Part shown: piece after piece, positions 1-10,828 of the stretch
Position numbering within the stretch: the stretch's first letter is position 1
Layout: each line of letters opens with the position of its first letter
DNA from: Benincasa hispida
Lineage: Eukaryota; Streptophyta; Magnoliopsida; Cucurbitales; Cucurbitaceae
DNA length: 64,000 nucleotides
Assembly: GCF_009727055.1 (NCBI RefSeq)
Contig: NC_052354.1
Coordinates: forward strand, 53,056,960 to 53,120,959
Direction: 5' to 3'
Translations under genes and position numbers: made by a program
Notes under the pieces: model-generated
What the model was told of the DNA's origin: nothing
Database searches by the model: none
What the model saw: only the letters and a program-made list of their open reading frames with translations

Positions 1-780
1 ATACATAACCAAGTAATAATCTAAATACCAAAATAGAGTAGACTATAAAGAGAAATGGGCTAGATTTTTGTGAGACTATATGCTTATTAAAATAGAATAG
101 GTGAAAATTAACATAAATTTAATGAGCATATAATCTAACAAAATCTACTCCATTCTATCATTCCCTAACACTTGTTTTTATACACTAACTTTGAAAATTA
201 AATCCTACATTATCATAGATTTGTGATTTTGATAAATTTTTCTTCAATATTTTTTTTTCGATTCAATTAAATTGAAGAAGTGAAAAAAATGTAGTAACTT
301 GATTACCAACGAGAAAAAAGAAATATCTTATATTTATTCATATAAATTATTTTTATTGGTCCAATAATAGAGATTAAACAATAGTAGGGCCTATGTTTAC
401 TAGGTGAGGAACCTAATAAGTCAATAGTTAATACATAATGATGATGATAGTTGAAGACTTACTTATTAAAGGGGTAGGGAGAAAGAGAACCCATGCATGT
501 TCCACCCATGACTTAATAATAAGACTTTTTTATTAGCCCTTTTCCAAACAAATAAAAAGGTAAGAAAACATGCTTTCTTCTTCCCATTTCTTACTCATAT
601 TATAATATTTTACCAAATTCTACATTCATTTTCATCTTATTTTCGATTCATTTTATGCAAAAATAAATATGCATATATAATCAAATGTAAGCTTCTATTA
701 TATATAGAATCACAAATTTGTATTAATTGCCAAAATTATAATCCTAATATAAAGTATAAAAAAATTACTATATGTGTGTG

Positions 781-1135
781 GATTGAAAAAGGTCGAACTT
801 TTGACTTCAAAGTTGATAGTATAAGTACTATACTAGTTGATATATATATATATATATATATATTACACGTGTGTACGCGTGTTACAATAAAATGCAACAA
901 TAACTATCTAGAAGCTTTTACAAAAATGTTAAAAGTGTAAAAAAAATTAAAAGTTCTTTTGACTAATTATAAATTATTAAAGACATGTTTGAGATGTGGG
1001 TCGGAAAAAGTCGAACTTTTGACTTCAAAATTGATAGTATAATCATTATGCTAGTTTATATAAATATGTGCACATGCATTAAAATAAAAACAACAATAAC
1101 TATCTAGAAGCTTTCGTAGTTTCTTGGCAAAAATG
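781..1135. repeat. Diverged direct repeat, two units
   Basis: Unit 1 (about 781-930) and unit 2 (about 1000-1135) share the block 'tcgaacttttgacttcaaa', then 'ttgatagtataa', and later 'caacaataactatctagaag'. The units differ by substitutions and by a TA tract in unit 1. This looks like an old local duplication or two copies of one dispersed repeat. Confidence 0.7.
841..862. repeat. (TA)11 microsatellite
   Basis: Uninterrupted TA dinucleotide run, inside unit 1 of the surrounding direct repeat and absent from unit 2, so it expanded after the duplication. Confidence 0.95.
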
Positions 1136-1306
1136 TGCTTTTTTAGGTTTTTGTCATTTCTTTTTGTGCTAATTTCTTCATTAATTATTTGGCAGGAAGC
1201 ACCAATGTAGAATGTGAGAGTATGGATCCTAACCCTTTTTTTTTAAATTTTTGGGGATGAGTAATGTGAAACACATGCGTGTTCCCATGTATGAGTGGAG
1301 AAATTA

Positions 1307-1354
1307 TTCGAGAGGGATTGTCAACAATATAGTTGACAATTTTGCTCTCTCGAA
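1307..1354. repeat. Two-part hairpin
   Basis: TTCGAGAG (1307-1314) pairs with CTCTCGAA (1347-1354). Inside it ATTGTCAAC (1317-1325) pairs perfectly with GTTGACAAT (1332-1340) around a 6-base loop. It lies about 400 bp beyond the stop codon of the minus-strand gene. It may be the end of a small foldback element; no gene function is implied. Confidence 0.6.
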
Positions 1355-1755
1355 CTTACAAGAGAAATTATTAAAGTACCTCAAATTTGTATTTAGTAGT
1401 TATTAGAAGATGTATAAAACATTAGAAAATGCATTTAATGGTTATTATGAGCCAACACATTCACATTCAATAACTTTTCGTATGAACTCGTATGTGAGCA
1501 CGAAAGATAGAGAGAGATTCACTTAAATTATATAGATGAGAGAACGAAACTTCATATTCTCTACATAACAATGCCCAAAAGTAAGTGATTCTACAACTTT
1601 TTCCTTTTATTTTTCTTCCCTTTCACAACAATTTGGATTGCATCAAAATTTGGCAGCTGACAAGCGAGTATAAGTCAGCACAAAATTAACTTGTTTAATT
1701 CTTTTGTGTATAAGAAATGACTCCAAGACATAGAAGGCAGCTCCATCTTGATATC

Positions 1756-4700
1756 TTATTTCCCATGGAGCTTGCAATAGGCATATAAGCAAGATCCCAG
1801 AAATCCAAGTGACTGCCCAACAACATTAAGCTAGAAAAGAACAAAAATCATGACAAGTTAACAACAAAAACAAAAAATGCATCAAGGTAACGAGATTGGC
1901 TTACGAAATCATAGGGAAGTCCTCCGAACAGAAACCAGCCTATCGCAATGCTGAAAACGTCCTATTTTAAAGCATTCAAATGTCAAAACGAGTACAAACG
2001 CATTGGTAAAGTGTTGATATAATTGGATTTACTATAACCTATGAGCTCAAGCTTTTGGGTCAATCAATGATTTAACATAGTATTAGAGCTAGAGATTCTA
2101 TGTTCAAACCCTTGTAATATCATTTCCATTCCAAATCGGCTCAAATATAAAGAAACCATTGTGTGAAAGACGCGGAACTTGTTTAAAAGATTATTCATGT
2201 TGGAGATGTAGGAACTAAAAAGCATTGGCCCTCACCTTCAAATTACCACATACTGTTTGTGTCAAAGCTGAATTGAGAGTTGTATTTAAAAACACAAAGT
2301 AGTTGATCAAGAAAGCCATTATACAGGAGAGAATCATCACACACTGCAACCATGGATAAATTTAGGTAAGAAATCAAGAACTAAAACTAGCATGAGAATT
2401 GAATCACTCATCAAAATTACAAGCAAGCAATTATATTGGCTTAGCTCATTGAATTAAAGTTTGGGTCGAGCTTAGATCAGGCTTGAACTAGCCCGCAGCT
2501 CTCTTGATTTCACACCTAGCTCAACAAACGACCAATCAATAACAATGAACCAAACTTGGATTGAGCCCGAGTTAAGCTTGGTCTATGAGCCCATTGCATC
2601 TCGTGTTTTATCCATTTTTTTCATTCTAAGCAGTTAAAGTTTCTATAATCTCTTTAGCTTTGAGCAGCACAATGTGAAAAGATACCTGGAAGCCAAAGGA
2701 AAACAGGTCAGGAAAATTTAATGTCGTGTCGATGTCGCCTCGCAGTATGATCCAAAATAGCAAGAAAGGTCCACATATTAACCCTACAAATATAAGAAAA
2801 ACAATCTTTATTATCAATTCAAATAAGATGTATCAAAAGCTTTTCATAGTGTGGAGAGACATATTTAAAGTTAAATAAATAGAAATCTTCTAACCATTGC
2901 ACCACATGAGGCCAAAGGTATTCAAACCACTAGATTTCCCTGAAAAATATACTCTAAAGAAATTATCGATCAATCAATCTAAACAAAATTCAATCAATAA
3001 ATCCATTAGGGTTGGATTTGTCTAGAAATGACTTTCTAACTACTATAAAGTCATTCTAAACAGACCTAATTACATCGTCAACTAAAAGTTCAGATGTTCA
3101 AATCTCCACTCCCACGTGTTGGATCGACAAAAAAAAAAAAGAAAAATAATTATTACCGATACGAGCAATAGAAGCGAGATATATAGCGGTACATAAATTT
3201 GCAATGAAGACCACAGCATAGGAGTAGATGTCAAAGGACAAATCTCTGGCTCCAGCTACAACTGCACCAAGTATAATCATCCCCACACTGATGAAACAAA
3301 TTAGCATTGCATATTTAATACTTATGAATAATTTAAAAAGCTCGAGTTCATATTTTATTCAATACTGTTACTAAAGCATCTACAATATTTGAAAGAAAGA
3401 AATAAATTAAATCAATAATTTTCACTTGTGGAGTATAAAAAATAGCAAAAATAGAGAACATACCCAAAGACTCCAACAATAAATATTTGTAGATTGATAT
3501 AAACAATGGTTAGACTCTGATTTTTTTTTTCTCTTAGAAAAATGTTAAATTATTGTTTAGTCCCTAAATTTTTAAAATGTTTAATAGATTCATAAACATT
3601 CAATTTTGTATCTCTAATGGGTCGTTAAACTTTAAAAAATATCTAATGGGCCTATGAACGTTATCAATATTTTCTATCTAAATATATAGGTCTTTGACAT
3701 ATTCCAAAATTTAAAAATTAACTAATATATGGATAAAAATTGAATTGAATTTTATGTCTAATAGGACTTTAAGATGTTCATTTAGTGTCTAGTAGATTCA
3801 TAACTTTTTTATATATATATAAAAAAAAAGACTTATTTGACACAAAATTGAAATTTCAATTACCTATGGACACAAACTTGAAAGTATAAGGACCTATATT
3901 GAGTTTTTAAAATTTAAGAACCAAATAGATACAACCAACTTGAAAAGTCGGGATTCTAAGGAACTAAATAGATATAAAACAAGACATTTCATGGACTAAA
4001 TTTGTAATTTAACCAAATAATTTAAGACATTTTCCTAAAAAGAAAAGAACGTAAAGCATGTCAATGAGGAAAGGAAAAACTTGTAATTCACATATGAACA
4101 CACAAAAACCAAACGTAACCACACATTTTATTGTTTTGTTATCCACTTTGTACTCATATTTTTTTAAAAGAACCGAACCAAGTTTTGAAAACAAGTGCAA
4201 ACACTTTTGTTTTTATTTTTAGAATTTGACTACGCGACTTCGAGTTGCATAATAGAGAAACTAGAAGGAAACAAGCTCATAAAAATTTCAATTTTAAAAA
4301 ACACAGAAAACTAAAAATGAAATCGTTATCAGACAGAGTCTAAAAGAGTCAATCGAGAACAATTAATAGGATAAATCCTTATGGTAAAAGAGATGTTGAT
4401 ATTCACCAAATCACAGAACAAAAAGAGAAATTTACCTGCCAACAACAAAAGGTGAATGAGTCTGGCCTGCCAACAAATACTCAGCAATCATTGTAAATGC
4501 TACAGTAGTTCTTCTCAATGTTGTATACATTGGAACATTGATCCCACGAACCGATTCCATAGTCACAAGCTTAATTTATCAAGAAAAGTTAATGCCGTTA
4601 GTCTAGTATATATTTGAAAGTGATCTTGAAATGGTTAAAATCACGTTTCTCAGGTTTAAATCACTCCGAAACCCTCAAAACAATCCATTGTTTAATTTTA

Positions 4701-7433
4701 CATTTTTTTTTAGCATTTTTCATACAGTTAAAATTGGTTTAGGATTATTAAAAGTATTTTTTGAGTAATCTGAAACTGACAAAAGTGATTTTAACTATTT
4801 TAGAATGATCTTAAAATACGATAAAAATAGAAAATATTATCATCGTAACCATACGATGCATTACCATGTAAAGTAAATATGATAGGGCTAGGGGAAGTGT
4901 TTGGACCAAAGTTTTATAAGGTATGAGGATTATTGACTTTCCAGAAGAACTGATGCTTTGAGATTCACCCACTGTGAAAGAGATGATCTTCCAATGCCGT
5001 AGTGCATAGAGAAGTGTGGATGAACATATAATCTGAAGATGATCAAAATAAAATTAATTGTGTGCAAAAATTAACTAAATGTATGAGAAGATTAATAGAA
5101 AATAATGAAAACGAACCCTAGGGTTCGGGATTAGGAATGGAAATCTTTTGAGTTTGTGAACTTCTATTAGCATGAGCATATAAGTTATAAGTTAGCATGA
5201 GCATAGTTTAACTGACATGGACTTGTATTATTAACCCGAAGGTTTGAGATTCGATCTCTCACTTCACATATTGTTAAAAGAAAATGATCGATAATTACGC
5301 CAAAACTATAGCATATCAAAATTAAGAAGGGAATATATTGTATTTCATCATAACAATTCAGAACGTATTTTACCTGGAAAAGAGTGATGACATTGGCACA
5401 TGGAAATTTGTAAGAAGAAAGAGCTGCTTTGTTGAACATTAGCAACAGAACTGCATGATAGATGACAACACAATACCATAGTAATTAAATGCAAACAAGC
5501 TTATCTATAATAAAAACTGAAAACTAAATTCAAATAAAGAATAATTACTCAACATAAATGCCAAAATGAGCCTAGCTTAAGTGACATAGTACTTATACTA
5601 AAACTATCAAATAGTTCAATGACCTATTATATATAAAATTATTCAATGAGACCGCTTCGTTATTAATTACCGTTATATGGCTTAGCATGTCCCTACTAAC
5701 AACTAAAGGGTGAACACTAAAACCGACCAAACTGAATCAAGAAATCGGCTTTTACTCAAGCGTTGATTTGATTCGGTTTTAAATTATTAAATTATATAAA
5801 TAAATAAATAACGATGTTTTTAGTTCGCTTCATTTTGGATTTGAAAACCGAATCCAAAATTGAATCGAAGTGTATTTATATTATATCAATTATAAAACCA
5901 ATCGAATTCAACCCAACTGAACTAAACCAAATTGTTTATATATATAAAACCAAAAAACGAACATTTGAAGTTTGATTCAGTGATACATATCCAAAATCGG
6001 ACCATGAACATCCCTACAACCACTAGATTACTATACAAAACTGTCCGTCACATTGCAACGATTAAGTTGGAGTAAACTTTAAACCTTTTTTTGTAAGTGT
6101 GGTAGGCAGCCTCCACCACTATTGAAGCTTGTCATTTTCACTAACATCATATTTTTTTTATCACATTGGTATTCCACTAAAAATTGCTTTCATCTTCACA
6201 AGGCCCACCATTTCTTGCCTCGCTCTCTCTCTATCGTCCCATCACATTATTCATTCATACAGTGAGTCTACAAGTACTTTATACACTACTTTATCCTCTA
6301 GACCTTTATAGCCACTTTCAAAAGTCTTTTACCACTCAAAAAGTCTCGTCAAAACTAAATGAAGATAATCTCCAATAATTGGGTGTTTTTCTCTCCCACG
6401 GACTCTAAATTATTAGAAATACCCTTCAACTTTCCCATTGTTTTAAAAATACCCATATTATAATATTGCCCTTCGATTTTCATAATTCTTTCTAAACTAC
6501 CATTAGAGTATAAACTAAAAGAAATCAAGACTTAGAATTGTGTAACTTTATAATCTAAAACGATGCAATGATTCAAATTTTTGTTCTATATCATCTACCA
6601 CCCTATTTCATATCTCAATTTTCTTCCAAATTCTAAAGAAATTATACTTCAAGAGTATTTCTAAAATGTTTATAAAAGTTTAGGTAATATTGCTAACTTT
6701 GGAGAGTAAATGAGTATTTTTGAAAAAAAATAGGGCAAAGTTCAAGGGTATTTTTTATAAATTAACCTAAAATTTAAGCTAATGTTAAATTTAATTATAC
6801 CAATACTTTAACACTCTAGCTCTCATGTGGACTTGAGGATTTGGAAAAGACCCAACGAATAAAAATCCAAACACAGATTCTCCTCATTTGATACCATGTC
6901 AAAACGTCACAATCAACTCAAAAATTTAAGTTGATAGATCACAATAAATTCAATTATATCAATACTTTAATGTTCTTGTTCACTCGTGAAAATCAATAAT
7001 CTCATTAGAAAAGATGGAGTGGTCTCACAATATTTATAGGATATATGACTCATTTCTCTCATTGCCGATTAATTTTAGAATATAACCCATATTTATCTAA
7101 TATGGTATCAGAGTCCAAAAATGATAAATTCACAAAACACCCTCGAAAAGAACAAATTACGGTAAATTTAATTATATCAATATTTCAACGAAAGTTTACT
7201 TTACCAAAAAAAAGTCCCATCATGTGATTCGTTAAAAAAAAATGTTGATGGATAGAAGAGGGGGGAATGAAAGACGAACCAGCAGAAGCCATATAAGAAA
7301 TGGCGGCATAAGCTCCTGTTTTAGACATGGCGGATCCAGCTTTGCTGCGGCCATGATCATCGTCTTCTTCTCCTTGCTTCTGAAGCACTGGCAACAGAGT
7401 CTTCGTGGTTTCAGTACTTCTCTCAGACGCCAT
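1756..7433 (-). CDS. Nucleotide-sugar transporter, UGNT1-like, 10 exons
   Basis: Joined exons on the minus strand: 7433-7280, 5450-5374, 5032-4865, 4569-4436, 3287-3157, 2939-2895, 2783-2686, 2343-2236, 1961-1905, 1830-1756. Every intron starts GT and ends AG, the phases agree, and the sum is 1047 nt (348 codons plus TAA), so the gene looks complete. The N-terminus (MASERSTETTK) is hydrophilic and acidic up to about residue 40. The rest is a series of hydrophobic segments typical of the roughly ten-helix drug/metabolite transporter superfamily. Diagnostic stretches are FNKAALSSYKFPCANVIT (exon 2), VPMYTTLRRTTV (exon 4), GARDLSFD (exon 5), LNTTLNSALTQTVCGN (exon 8) and GWFLFGGLPYD (exon 9). 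These match plant NST proteins, by my recollection closest to the Golgi UDP-GlcNAc transporter UGNT1. Such proteins exchange cytosolic nucleotide sugar for luminal nucleoside monophosphate. The family is confident; the substrate is inferred. Confidence 0.88.
2008..2135 (+). repeat. SINE-like repeat in intron 8
   Basis: Contains 'agctcaagcttttgggtcaa', 'tttaacatagtattagagct' and 'tgttcaaaccc', the layout of a common dispersed plant repeat whose last motif resembles a tRNA B box (2102-2110). It lies within the intron between exons 8 and 9 of the transporter gene, opposite to the direction of transcription. The family is recalled, not searched. Confidence 0.5.
3541..4012. repeat. Foldback (MITE-like) element in intron 4
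   Basis: The left arm begins 'ttaaattattgtttagtccc' and the right arm ends 'gactaaatttgtaatttaac', which are diverged reverse complements. Short A/T-rich repeats of 'aatagattcat' and 'ctaatgggtc' fill the arms. It accounts for a large part of the 1.1-kb intron between exons 4 and 5. Confidence 0.6.
6400..6775. repeat. Foldback element in intron 1
   Basis: The left end 'ttagaaatacccttcaactt' is the diverged reverse complement of the right end 'agttcaagggtatttttt'. The family shares the 'aaaatacc..gaacttt' motif with the repeat at 47580-47845. It lies in the 1.8-kb first intron of the transporter gene. Confidence 0.6.
6780..7115 (-). repeat. Reverse copy of the SINE-like repeat, rearranged
   Basis: Read on the minus strand it contains 'acatggtatcaaatgagg', 'cctcaagtccacatgagag' and 'aaagtattggtataatt', the usual 3' part of the family seen in intron 8. 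The motif 'aattatatcaatactttaa' recurs near 6795, 6955 and 7170. A plus-strand 'tggtatcagag' (7104-7114) resembles a tRNA-Met primer site, but no LTR is adjacent. Confidence 0.4.
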
Positions 7434-7494
7434 AGCTTCTTCTTATTCAAGCCCTTGAAGCTCTGAAATGGCGTCTTTAAAGTGTTTAACTAAA

Positions 7495-7666
7495 GGGAGA
7501 GAGAAAAAGAGCGTGGACTGTGGAGTCAAAAAATGCATGCATTTGAATTTATTTTCCTTCCAATTTTGCTCTGATCTTCCTTCATTGGGTTTCCCTCTGT
7601 TTTCTTTCTTTTCCTCACCCGCCCGTCCGTTGGTTTTGGGGTCTTTTTATTATTTCTTTTTAAATA
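7495..7666 (-). promoter_or_regulatory. Candidate promoter of the transporter gene
   Basis: On the minus strand, upstream of the ATG at 7433, there is a pyrimidine-rich patch (7495-7512), a TGCATGCA palindrome (7534-7541) containing the RY core CATGCA, and TATTTAAA (7666-7659) that could serve as a TATA element. Spacing of about 225 bp from TATA to ATG is reasonable for a plant gene. This is motif reading only. Confidence 0.3.
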
Positions 7667-8031
7667 TTAACTTTATTAATCCGTCCCATTTTAAACGCTA
7701 AAATAAACACTTTTACTGTTTGGTTCGTAATTCAGATTCGATTTTATATTTTCATTCAATGAATATGGGTTTAAGAGATAATACAAATTCTATTTCTCAA
7801 AACTGTTTTGGGATTATGTGATTCCAATAATATAAATTTTGGAAATAATTTTTTTTATTTTTTCATTTTATCCCAAATTTAAATTTTAAAATTTAAAATG
7901 CCGAATGATATTAAATAAAAATAACAATATTTAGAAATATAGTATATCATGTTATAAACTCAATTTAATCTTCTAAAAATTTAAATAAATATTATGTAGT
8001 ATATTATAAATTAAGTTACATTCCAAATTTG

Positions 8032-8235
8032 GTCATTATGGTTTTGATAAAATTAAAAGTTAATCCATATGGTTTTCATTTTAGAATTTAATTCCTACGA
8101 TTTGATAATAACTTCTTATATAATCCCTTAGTTTGTTAATCCTCTTAGAGACTATTTATGAGGTTTTTATCAAATCATAGGTGAAATTCTAATTATGAAC
8201 TATAAGATCTAAATTTTAACTTCTTCCAAACCGTT
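8032..8235. repeat. Short foldback element
   Basis: The arm 'aaaattaaaagttaatccat...gatttgataataac' (about 8050-8115) is the diverged reverse complement of about 8170-8225 ('gtttttatcaaatcatagg...'). It is related to the element at 9125-9360. Confidence 0.55.
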
Positions 8236-8464
8236 GAGGCAAACAAAATTTTAATTTATCCTATAAATTATATAATATGATTTTTTTAAACATAAAACCA
8301 TGTTCATAAGTAAATTAATAATAGTTTATTGTCAATTAATATTTAGTGGGTATCTACAACTTGTTTGCAATTATTTAAATTATAATTCAATTTCTAAATT
8401 CTTCTACCAAACACATATTTGAAAACATTAAATACAACACCGTTTTCATCTAATCTCTTGTTTT

Positions 8465-8920
8465 CAAATTCTCTACCAAACAAGCCTTAAACTTTTGTAG
8501 AATTAACAATTTAGTCCTTCAACACTAATTAGTAACGATTTAGTCATTGTACTTTTAATTTTGTAACAATTTAGTCCATAAGTTTTAGAGTATAACAGTT
8601 TAGTCTTACAATTTAGTCCCTATTGTAAAAATTAATGCTAAGGTTTAATGAGATTTCTCGCCTAGCTAACTAAACCGATAAACTAATTAAAGACTCAATA
8701 TTTTAATACAATACAAAGTCTACATCATAAATTACTAAAAATTAACATTTTGTTTTTTTGTTTTTTGTTTTTTACTTTAGGACTAAATTATTGCGAATTT
8801 AAAAATATAGTGACTAAATTGTTACAAAATTGAAAGTACATGGAAAAAAATCGTCGTAAATCACAGCTTGATGGCTAAATTATTACTTTCATGAAAATTT
8901 AGGACAAAAATTATTTTTTA
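8465..8920 (+). mobile_element. Long-armed foldback MITE, copy 1
   Basis: Arms of about 150 bp (8490-8630 and 8770-8920) are reverse complements built from 'acaatttagtcc' / 'ggactaaattgttac'. The centre ('tttaatgagatttctcgcc', 'acaaagtctacatc') reappears reverse-complemented in the element at 10085-10515, so the two are copies of one family in opposite orientation. Confidence 0.65.
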
Positions 8921-8934
8921 ACCAATTATATTTT

Positions 8935-9115
8935 TTTTTCAAATTAAAATTTAGTCCCTATTATTTGAAAGTTAGAATTTTGTATTTAGTCCCTGTACTT
9001 TTAAATTTGCAACAATTTAGTCCTAACGTAAAAAGAAAACGAAAATACATAGAGTAAATTGTTACAAACCATAGTTGAATGACTAAATTATTACTTTTAT
9101 GAAAGTTTAGGGACG
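8935..9115. repeat. Deleted foldback copy
   Basis: Has both arm types of the 8465-8920 family ('tgcaacaatttagtcc' and 'taaattgttacaaaccatag') but almost no centre. Probably a deleted copy. Confidence 0.45.
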
Positions 9116-9124
9116 AGGTGTTTT

Positions 9125-9360
9125 TTAACCAGTTATAAATTTTGTCAAAATTAAAATTTAGTCCCTATGATTTGAAGGTTAGAAGTTTGTCTTGATAAAA
9201 CCTTATAAATAAATCATATGGTTTGATAAAATCTTCATAAATAGTCCCTACTATATTCATATTGATTATTTATGAGGATTTGATCAAACCATATAGACTA
9301 AATTCAAATTATAAATTATAGGGACTAAATTTTAACTATCTCCATACGACAAGGACTAAA
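9125..9360. repeat. Foldback element
   Basis: The left arm 'aaaatttagtccctatgatt' and the right arm 'aattatagggactaaatttt' are near-perfect reverse complements at the ends. Inner arms carry 'catatggtttgataaaatc' and its diverged complement. Confidence 0.65.
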
Positions 9361-10084
9361 TTTATAGTTTAACTCTATTAGTACTACTATGCTTTTACTC
9401 TACTCGTGGATTTCTTTTATTTTATATCTATTTTTAATTGTATTTTCAAAATTAAGCAAAAATTTGAAAACTTAGAAAAAAAAAATGAAATTTTATCATA
9501 AATTTAACGACTAGTTTGGATCAAAGATATTGTTTCAAATAAATTAATAAATAATTTATTCTTTACGAACTTATTTGTTAACCATTTGACTTTTTTGTTT
9601 TCTCTCAATATCTTACTCGTGATGTTCATTTATTGTTTTTGCAAAGATATTAGAAAAAAGAAGGTCGTAGGCAAGTTCATTTTTATGATGTTTATATTCT
9701 TACGTAAACATTTGAAATCTTAACCAATTTTCAAAATAAAAAACAAGTTTTTGAAAACTAATGTTTTTTTAGTTTCCAAAATATGACTTGATTTAAAAAA
9801 AAAAAATCCTAAAATGTAGCAAACAATACTTATGCCCATTTGGATTGACTTAGAAAAAAATGAAAAGTTCATTTTCAAACACTTTTTATTAAAAAAGAAT
9901 GGTTTAAAATAAAAACACTAATGGCTTTCAAAATTCATTTTGAGTGGTTGCTAAACATAAATTATTTATTTTTTAAATTAAACACTTTAAAAAGTATTCC
10001 AAACACACCCTTAGAAACCAATGCATAGAAGTAGGATTTGTAGGCTTAATTTTCAAAAATAAAAAATCGAAGGTTACGAACATG

Positions 10085-10515
10085 GTCTAAACTTTCATGG
10101 GTGTAACAATTTAATCCATCAAATTTGATTTGTAACAATTTAGTCCTTCACTTTTAATTTTGTAATAATTTAGTCAATAAACTTTAGTATGTTTCTAATT
10201 TATTCTTTGTAATTTCAAATTTATAACAATTTAACCCCTACCAATAAAATTTCATCAAAATTAAATGTGAATTTCTATAATTTAACGATGTAGACTTCGT
10301 ATCATGTAAAAGAATCCCTAATTTATTTATTGATCTACATATGCAATAAATCTCATTAAATTTTAATGCTAATTTTGACAATATTGACTAAATCGTAAAG
10401 ATTAAAATTGTTAAATACTAAAGTTCAATAACTAAATTATTACAATTTAAAGTTCAAATACTAAACTGTTACAAACTACGGTTGAGGAATTAAATTTTTA
10501 CTCCTATAAAAGATT
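10085..10515 (-). mobile_element. Long-armed foldback MITE, copy 2
   Basis: Arms at about 10095-10230 and 10385-10510 are inverted repeats. The centre contains 'gtagacttcgtatcatgta' and 'gcaataaatctcattaaatt', matching the reverse complement of copy 1 (8465-8920). No coding capacity. Confidence 0.65.
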
Positions 10516-10828
10516 AAGGGCTATTAAATATATGAAATTTAAATGTCTAGATAATTAGCATATATGTTTGAATGTGCGTAATAATCAATATTTAGAAGTT
10601 AAATATTTGTATTTATTTTACCAATGGTATATATTTGAACCAAAATTAGATAACTACTTATTTAAATATAATATAATAATCAATATAGTCATAAAATAAA
10701 TTTAGTGGTTGTATTAATTAGATATTTAATCACTTAAAATAGAAATAAAGGATTATTTTTACATTACAAATTAATTAAGTGATTTAATTTAATCTCTATA
10801 AATAATTTAATAAGTATAAATTGATTAA

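Larger units (their letters stand above)
1..1755. other. Intergenic, AT-rich, no gene seen
   Basis: No reading frame with recognisable protein similarity on either strand. The stretch holds a diverged direct repeat, a TA microsatellite and a hairpin (listed separately). Its right end would include the 3' UTR and poly(A) region of the minus-strand transporter gene, but I cannot place the cleavage site. Confidence 0.7.
7700..10828. other. Intergenic, foldback-rich
   Basis: No gene. The stretch is dominated by inverted-repeat elements (listed separately) whose arms repeat variants of 'acaatttagtccc' or 'atttagtccctatgattt'. The remainder is low-complexity A/T. Confidence 0.75.

Noticed and set aside
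6129..6378. Two overlapping short plus-strand frames
   Set aside because: They fall in intron 1 of the transporter gene, show no recognisable motif and have low-complexity Ser/Leu content.
7104..7114. Copia primer-binding site in intron 1
   Set aside because: 'tggtatcagag' has no LTR end before it or gag after it, and the surrounding repeat fits a SINE-like family better.
7242..7701. Plus-strand frames opposite exon 1 and the 5' UTR
   Set aside because: They mirror the real minus-strand exon and its pyrimidine-rich leader.
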